The notes below the pieces were generated by a model. The model saw only the letters and a program-made list of their open reading frames with translations. It was not told the origin of the DNA and made no database searches. This document shows positions 58,600-64,000 of a DNA stretch of 64,000 nucleotides, one piece after another. The stretch is from Aspidiotus rigidus. Taxonomy: Eukaryota; Arthropoda; Insecta; Hemiptera; Diaspididae. A program made the translations under genes and the position numbers. How positions within the stretch are numbered: the stretch's first letter is position 1; every line of letters starts with the position of its first letter. The stretch lies in NCBI GenBank assembly GCA_035079385.1, contig JAVHKY010000026.1, positions 2,940,501-3,004,500 of the forward strand. The letters run 5' to 3'.

Positions 58600-59830
58600 T
58601 ACATATGTTTTAGCGGGTGAGGCGTACTATTTGGACGATATTCAAGAATTCAAAACATGACCGTAATCCAGAAGAAAGAGAATTAGAATGCACGATGGAG
58701 TACTCAACGTATAAGCATATATGTTGTGTATTACATCATGTTCAAGAATAAGAGAAGAAAAAAAAAAAGTGCGTTCAGAGTGAACGCATGTATTCCGATC
58801 TTATACTTATTTCTTCAATATCGCGTACCCAGGAAATAATAATAACTTATGATACTTGCGATTGTTTGTTCTAGGTTACGAATAATTTCATAATTCAGAA
58901 TAGTCTGAATAAATACAGCGAATTCGCAGGAAATCGTTCATTATACGAGAACTGAACGTTTTCTGTTCATATACGAGACGGTCAAATATATCAAAGACGT
59001 TCACTTCTACTGAGTCTATATGAGAATTTTCTACAGATAACTTCCAAAAACACATCATGTATCTGACGAGATGACGAAATTGTGGAAACATCCTCTTCGC
59101 CTTCCAAAAAATTGGAAAAGTGGACAATCATCTCGAAGTTGCTTTCATCATCCACAGTAAATATATCGTTTCAAATAGCCCAACTTGTTAAAAGCAATAA
59201 TATGCAGTAGTTCTACTTACATAATGCATAGGTACGTGAAAGAACTTACGTAAATTGCATTCGATACATACAATGTTTATATGCGTCCCTCTAAGTAAAC
59301 GACTGCACAGTTTGGTGTATAAATATGATGTTATAGAGTAAATTATTGTCAGGTTTTAAGATTGCTCAAGAACACCGATTGAACATTTCAGTTATCGGGG
59401 TGATGCTCGTAAAATAGCCGGCATCGTAATAATGCTTGCCGCGTTAAGCCCGCATTAAAAAACTGCTGAATGGAAGTTCTCGTTTAGAACAGATAATTCG
59501 CACTCATAGTGATGAAAAATCAGTAGCCTAGGTACATCTGCGCCACCATCAATAACGGAAATTCGTACAATGAAGGTGAAATCCTGGCTTTCAGATGGCG
59601 GTTGCGAAAATCATTTGTTTTATTTTGCGCGCGGTTAATGGATTGCTCAAAGAGGAAAGAGAGAAGAGAAAAAGCAAAATCATGTAAGAGTATGATGGAA
59701 ATTCTGTATGACAGTGATACTTATTAAGCGATTTCGTGGCAAAAATATATTTCGTATGATAAGCAACTTGTGAACATCATCAGAATCCCACTAATTACGA
59801 AATATCAATTGTCCCAATTTGTCTATTTTA
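58600..59830. other. no gene seen
   Basis: Single-copy-looking AT-rich sequence. Confidence 0.35.
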
Positions 59831-59832
59831 GG

Positions 59833-59940
59833 TCATGCAGTAAGGTTGGATGAAGACTCGACCACCTCACGCGCGAAAGGTCCCAGGTTCAAACTCCCCT
59901 TGAAAGGAGTAGAGCTTTTTGTATTTTTTATTGTTTCATA
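59833..59940 (+). mobile_element. possible tRNA-derived SINE
   Basis: CATGCAGTAAGGTTGGATGA could hold an A box, and GGTTCAAACTCC at 59886-59897 is a B-box match with the right spacing for a tRNA with a long variable arm. The tRNA-like part is followed by GAGCTTTTTGTATTTTTTAT. The acceptor stem does not pair well, so a functional tRNA is unlikely. Confidence 0.35.
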
Positions 59941-60077
59941 ATCTTCGAGCTCTTTCTCAACACGGAGTCTGAAAAGTCACCGTGGCTGGTCTCCTGAATA
60001 GGTCTCGAAGATCGAAATTTTCTCGAATTTGATTTGAAACTCTAGACTCGCTTAATCATTAGAAGCTCCAGTAGGGT

Positions 60078-60356
60078 TCATATAGACATTTCGGCGCGGG
60101 TGTTTTGGGTGCAGATGACATTCCGTTGCCCAGGAGACTTACCGGTCTTCCGCAGATTCGGAAAAACTTTGTCATGATTGTAAGCAACATAAATTTTGAA
60201 GAGTTGTTCACTTCTCTCGACTTCGTTGTAAAGCAAGTCCTTTTTACGATTTTTTCGACTAGTCAATGAAAGTCCAGAGCGTTGGATGTAAATATCCCTG
60301 TTCGGTGTAAAATAGGTGATGGATCCTCTCCACTGCGTTGTTTGCTCTGGCATCAC
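60078..60356 (-). CDS. unidentified open frame, possibly coding or TE-derived
   Basis: A 92-codon frame with balanced residue use and higher GC than its surroundings. It reads GSITYFTPNRDIYIQRSGLS, a basic stretch SRKNRKKD, and SEQLFKIYVAYNHDKVFPNL. The first codon is ATG, but upstream DNA (above 60356) includes CATCACCCGGGGG without splice signals. I recognise no domain. Chance cannot be excluded. Confidence 0.25.
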   Translation of the reverse strand: MMPEQTTQWRGSITYFTPNRDIYIQRSGLSLTSRKNRKKDLLYNEVERSEQLFKIYVAYNHDKVFPNLRKTGKSPGQRNVICTQNTRAEMSI

Positions 60357-60359
60357 CCG

Positions 60360-61700
60360 GGGGAGGATGGACTTTTTTCACAAAATACAAAATTGTGCTT
60401 CAAAAAACGAGGTCATAGGAGGATTCATCATAAATAGAATGTTTTCTTCCTAACTACGAGCCATTAGTAATTAAATAAATGAAGAACACGCACGTAACAG
60501 TTTCTTCTTTAATCGAATACAAATTAAAATCACAAATTTTTTTAAAAACAAATTTTGATAGTAAAGGGAGGTCCCTAGTCCCTTCCCTCTTTCGGCTACA
60601 CTTCTTGTCGAGGCAAACAACGTAACTTCGGAATTGTTGGAACTCGACTGTTTGTGGGTTGAGGAACACGAAAAATATAGACTTCCAAGCCATAATAAGA
60701 TTGAAGAGTAGGAAATCTTCTACTTTTACCAGTTACAAAGCTTCGAAACATGTTGATTGTGGAGTTCTACGAAAATAGTTTGGTCTCTAAAAGAATGTCG
60801 AAACTTTTGATTCTATAGCAGTACATGGAATTCGAGTTAAACCTAGAGCTTTACAGGAAGAAAAAATATTCACAAATATTCAACCTTTTAACAAGCTTAA
60901 AATTAACAGTGTGTCAATCGATTCGTTGTCGACGATTAAAAAGTTCTAGACTGCGAGCTGAACATGATAAGTATAGGATTTGGATGATAAAGGAAGCTGA
61001 GCCCGACGCGTTCCCTCTAAGTCCCGAGCTTCAGGGGGGATTCACGGGCGGGGACATAGGGGAGATGCCCCCCCCCCAAAAAAAAACAACAATAACAACA
61101 AAAGTCTGTAGTTTCGAAGAAAATGTAAAAAAAAAAGTCCTTCAGAGTTTTTTTGGATTATGCCCCCCCCCCCCCAAAGTGATCTTCTGGATCTGCGCCT
61201 GGAGCTTTCTACGAAACTTGATTAGATTTGACTTGGGAGCTATATAAGAGATAAACTTCAAAGAGTTTTCACTATATCCAGGAAAATCTGGTGATGACGT
61301 CATCGACGTAGCGAATCCATAATCCAGATGGCGTAACTGGGTTCTATCATAGTAAATTGTGTTCCTCAAAGTTTCGACTATGAAGGAGGTTTTCTACGTA
61401 GTTGATTCAACGTATCCCACTCTGAGAACCGCAACTATAGTGGGTTGCCCGGGCAAGATAACCACCGTCCGTCCGTCAAATAGTAGAAGCTCTGACCACT
61501 ATAGAGACATGGACAATTCTTCACTATCTAGCTATATGTATGAACGTATCATGCGGAGGATAGGAAAATTCCAAGCGAGAGGATGAAGAAGACTCTGGTC
61601 AATGAGCTAGAAGACTTGAAGAAATGTTAATCATCGAGCTAAAGAGGAGGCGTTGGAGAGAGTTTGACCATCTAGCTATATGCGGGACGAAGGGGAAAAA
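60360..61700. other. no gene seen; duplicated C-runs near 61060-61180
   Basis: ATGCCCCCCCCCC followed by A-runs occurs at 61065 and ATGCCCCCCCCCCCCC at 61160. The end CTTCTGGATCTGCGCCTGG resembles the inverse of 42085-42120. The frame at 60825-61247 crosses these runs and is not credible. TGACGTCA at 61295. Confidence 0.35.
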
Positions 61701-61705
61701 AGGTC

Positions 61706-62379
61706 AACTTCTAATCTGTAATTATATCTTAAAATCATTTGAGGAATTTCGGGATCTAGGTGTCCTCTTTGATCTCAGAATAAACTTTGATTGCCACTTA
61801 CACAAGGTGCTAAATAGCGCAAAACGCAATCTGGGAATCTTTATGAGACAAATCAAATCTTTTGTCAACATGTCTGTTCTCCGCTTGCTGTATCTGGTGC
61901 TTGTACGATCGCATCTGGATAGTGCAAGTGTAATATGGGGTCCAGTAAGTAAGGGGAAGTTGAAAAAAATTGAACGTATTCAAAAATGTTCACAAGATAT
62001 CTTTATTTTAGATGGATATTACGATACCTCAATTACTTATTCAGAATTGGTCCTGAGTTACGAATTAACTACTCTAAAAGTGGGAAGGGAACTTAGTTTA
62101 AAATTGATATTGAGGGATATCCTGTGTGGAAAAACTGAATCGTCGTTCTTACTAAATAAGATAAATTTCCTGGCTCCATCCAGAACGAGTAGGTGTAGAG
62201 ATATTTTTCAGATTCCTCAGCACAGAACGCAGCCGTTTGCTTCTGCTCCATTGCTTCGTGGCCTGTCTCTCTTGAACCGTCTTATTAAAGAAGACCGCAC
62301 AATTGATATATTTTTTGACAGTAGAAAAATGTTAGGTAGCAAGGTGACGACAGTCCTCATGAACTTGGAAACAAATTGA
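61706..62379 (+). pseudogene. LINE reverse transcriptase, C-terminal part
   Basis: The open frame (from ATG 61624, of which the first ~28 codons are host sequence) reads NYILKSFEEFRDLGVLFD, the conserved segment after the RT catalytic box. It continues LRLLYLVLVRSHLDSASVIW, matching the L-Y-x-x-L-V-R-S-x-L-x-Y/D-x-x-x-x-W motif of CR1/Jockey LINEs, then KLKKIERIQK and a C-terminal tail ending ETN-stop. The palm motif with the catalytic aspartates and the endonuclease are missing, so it is inactive despite the open frame, which suggests a fairly recent insertion. Confidence 0.75.
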
Positions 62380-62507
62380 TAATGCTTGCCCATACCTTAT
62401 TTTTGTTCATTATTCATCTTTCTTTTTTTTTTTTTTTTTTTTCATATCATAAATCTTTTAGTCTGATCTTGTCCGCACCCCTATGATCAAATGGCCTCCA
62501 TATATCT

Positions 62508-62630
62508 GATCTATTTATTTATTTATTTATTTATTTATTTATTTTATTTATTTTATTTATTTTATTTATTTTATTTATTTTATTTATTTTATTTATTTTA
62601 TTTATTTATTTTATTTATTTTTATTTTTTT
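62508..62630 (+). repeat. (TTTA)n / (TTTTA)n microsatellite
   Basis: Pure TTTA units followed by TTTTATTTA units inside the LINE 3' untranslated region. Confidence 0.95.
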
Positions 62631-62830
62631 GTTTATTCATCGAAATGATTGGTTTGTGGAATGGGTTGGGGGATGGTACATGGGACATGGGACCAGGGTT
62701 GGGATGGCTAGTGAAGGACATATTATCATTATCATTACTTTTTATTTTTTTCCATTTTGAATTTTGTTTGTTTATTATCCGTATTTTTCTATTGTTTTTA
62801 TTTTTTATCTTTTTATCTTTTTTGTTTATA

Positions 62831-62870
62831 GTGCCCTCCTGTCATTGGCCGATTGGCTGTTGGAGGGCAC
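62831..62870 (+). repeat. LINE 3' terminal stem-loop
   Basis: GTGCCCTCC (62831-62839) pairs perfectly with GGAGGGCAC (62862-62870). The loop is TGTCATTGGCCGATTGGCTG plus TT. It is immediately followed by TCTAATAATATAAATAAATA. Confidence 0.8.
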
Positions 62871-62909
62871 TCTAATAATATAAATAAATAAATAAATAAA
62901 ATGGGATGG

Positions 62910-63640
62910 TTAAATTACAATCATCAAGAGGAGGACGTGAAAAAATGCTGACATGAAAAAATGGGGAAAGTAACTTGTAAAAATTTCAATCTTCGAGCTA
63001 TATAGATCAAGAGGGAAACTAGGAAAATTCTGACCATCAGAGGACAGGGCTAAAAAATGGCGACTACCAATCTATACGTAACAGTGGGGGGGGGGGGGGT
63101 CCGAGGAAATTTCGACCATCAAAATATAACGGGACTTGCACAAATTACCACCGCCGAGCTATTATATACAGACCAAGAAGAGGAACTAGGAAAATTTCGA
63201 AAATACAGCCATGTATATATAGGGCGGAAAAATTTACCAGAAAAATTCCAAACCCGTGATGTGTAAATTAAGAGCGGGACTGTGCAAAATTCCAACCATT
63301 GAGCTAGGCTATGTATGTAAGATTCAGATGATCGTTTACCATTTTTCCTGCGAATTCAACTGAAGAAAGTTCGTTGTAGGTCCTTTGTCTATGTAAAGTG
63401 ACCTTACCTAGTGATCTAGGTGTAGCGAACACGACTTGTTTCTTACATATATATATGAAGGTGGAGAATTGAAGAATTTCAAAAAAGTATGCTATCTATT
63501 TGAGAGGTAGGTAATAGACTTGAAGAATCCCAGTTATTGAGCTGTATTGATTAATAGAAGGACTTGGAAAAATGTCGACCCTTAAGCTTTGGGAAATTTA
63601 GACCAAATAATCAATCATTTTCAATTAAGGTAGTCACTGA
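62910..63640. repeat. decayed 45-bp units
   Basis: Phrases such as TTCAATCTTCGAGCTATATA and ACTTGGAAAAATGTCGACCC with a G-run at 63087-63099. No ends are recognisable. Confidence 0.45.
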
Positions 63641-63646
63641 AGGAAA

Positions 63647-63930
63647 CAGGGAACCTGTTTTACCGAAGCGGAGAGGAAAATTGAAGAAAAATGACAGGCG
63701 TCGGGTAATGTATGACAAAATGTGAGACTTAAATTTCGACCTCGGAAGTATAGGTGATGGGAAGGGGATTTATAAAAATGTTGACTTTCAAACTATATGA
63801 TGGAAAAGGGATTTGGAAAAAATTCGAATATTAAGTTGTATCTGATCGGGGGAACTTGGAAAAACATGGACTTTTGAGCTTAAACTCCCGAAAAAGTATA
63901 AACAAAGAAACCCCCATAAAACATGTCCCC
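63647..63930 (+). mobile_element. degenerate F1 element
   Basis: The left end is CAGGGAACCTGTTTTACCG and the right end has CCCCCATAAAACATGTCCCC, a mutated inverse. Four decayed forward units lie between them. Confidence 0.5.
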
Positions 63931-64000
63931 CGATTAATACAGTTGATGAAGGCAATCGCGCAGGGGTGGATCATGACTCTTGGTGCCCCTGGGCACTTCT

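Larger units (their letters stand above)
61706..62905 (+). mobile_element. 5'-truncated CR1/Jockey-like LINE with complete 3' end
   Basis: It contains the C-terminal third of the RT protein (next entry), a T-run (62407-62442), a 130-bp TTTA/TTTTA-expanded tract (62508-62630), a G-rich stretch, a terminal stem-loop at 62831-62870 and a (TAAA)n tail to about 62902. Truncation at about 61706 is typical of LINE insertions. No target duplication was identified. Confidence 0.75.

Noticed and set aside
59833..59910. Functional tRNA gene
   Set aside because: A good B box is present but the acceptor and anticodon stems do not pair; more likely SINE-derived.
60825..61247. 140-codon plus frame
   Set aside because: Crosses two homopolymer C-runs and A-runs and has no motif; the open frame is accidental.
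62491..62875. Frames over TTTA repeats
   Set aside because: Microsatellite translation in the LINE 3' region.

Overview
This window is eukaryotic, repeat-dominated DNA. The best fit is an arthropod, probably an insect. The grounds are one spliced gene with 56-72 bp introns and GT..AG borders, Penelope-like elements ending in a GIY-YIG endonuclease, LINEs of CR1/Jockey-like and RNase H-bearing types, a Helitron with TC/CTAG ends, hAT and Harbinger-type MITEs, and an extremely AT-rich segment with mitochondrial 16S-like sequence. No bacterial operon, CRISPR array or convincing functional tRNA gene is visible. The species cannot be named from the sequence.

Genes. The only gene whose structure closes fully is at 6177-7443 (+): four exons, compatible phases at all three introns, signal peptide, 355 aa, family not recognised. 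A diverged relic of its second exon lies at 8928-9216 with one in-frame stop and the same phase-1 donor. It directly abuts a fragment of the hAT element that is complete at 32187-33900. Weaker candidates are a first exon at 17957-18023, a signal-peptide exon at 40272-40383, two possible terminal exons near it, and an unidentified minus-strand frame at 60078-60356.

Mobile elements. (a) Two non-autonomous families, called here F1 and F2, carry variable arrays of one ~45-bp unit (GAGCTATATATGATAGGAGG followed by GGGACTTGGAAAAATTTCGA). F1 ends are CAGGGAACCTGTTTTATG (1649-2650, 10295-12642, 31445-31868, 34501-34874, 63647-63930). F2 has an AGCGGG/CCCGCT hairpin at one end and GCCATTGCA/TGCAATGGC at the other (1767-2180, 37230-37462, 38020-39035, 42157-43331, part at 9670-10256). 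F2 sits inside F1 at 1767-2180. (b) A Penelope-like element (10380-12500, minus, broken frames) sits inside an F1 copy with a 12-bp target duplication and an inverted copy of its own 3' end upstream of its truncated RT. A second, intact GIY-YIG frame is at 46802-47515. (c) LINE remains: 61706-62905 (+), 50663-51582 (-), 27260-27530 (+, 3' end), 43640-44820 (+, RNase H type). The first three share a terminal stem-loop before a TAAA-type tail. (d) DNA elements: hAT 32187-33900, hAT MITE 56861-57080, Harbinger-like MITE 15537-15953, Helitron 55135-56096 (minus), hairpin MITE 34916-35051, MULE transposase relic 3114-3598 (minus).

Satellites. A TCGA-rich repeat recurs at 4270-5045, 25247-25470, 26285-26870, 48060-50650, 56190-56640 and 57780-58560. 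A ~138-bp tandem array fills 19800-22080, just before two copies of a near-perfect 67-69 bp palindrome (22261 and 23078). The remaining stretches (1-1640, 12980-15210, 27560-30300, 35060-37230, 44820-46740, 51600-54230, 58600-60050) look single-copy and intergenic or intronic. The genes and elements do not form a pathway; the window mainly records successive insertions and satellite growth around one small secreted-protein gene.
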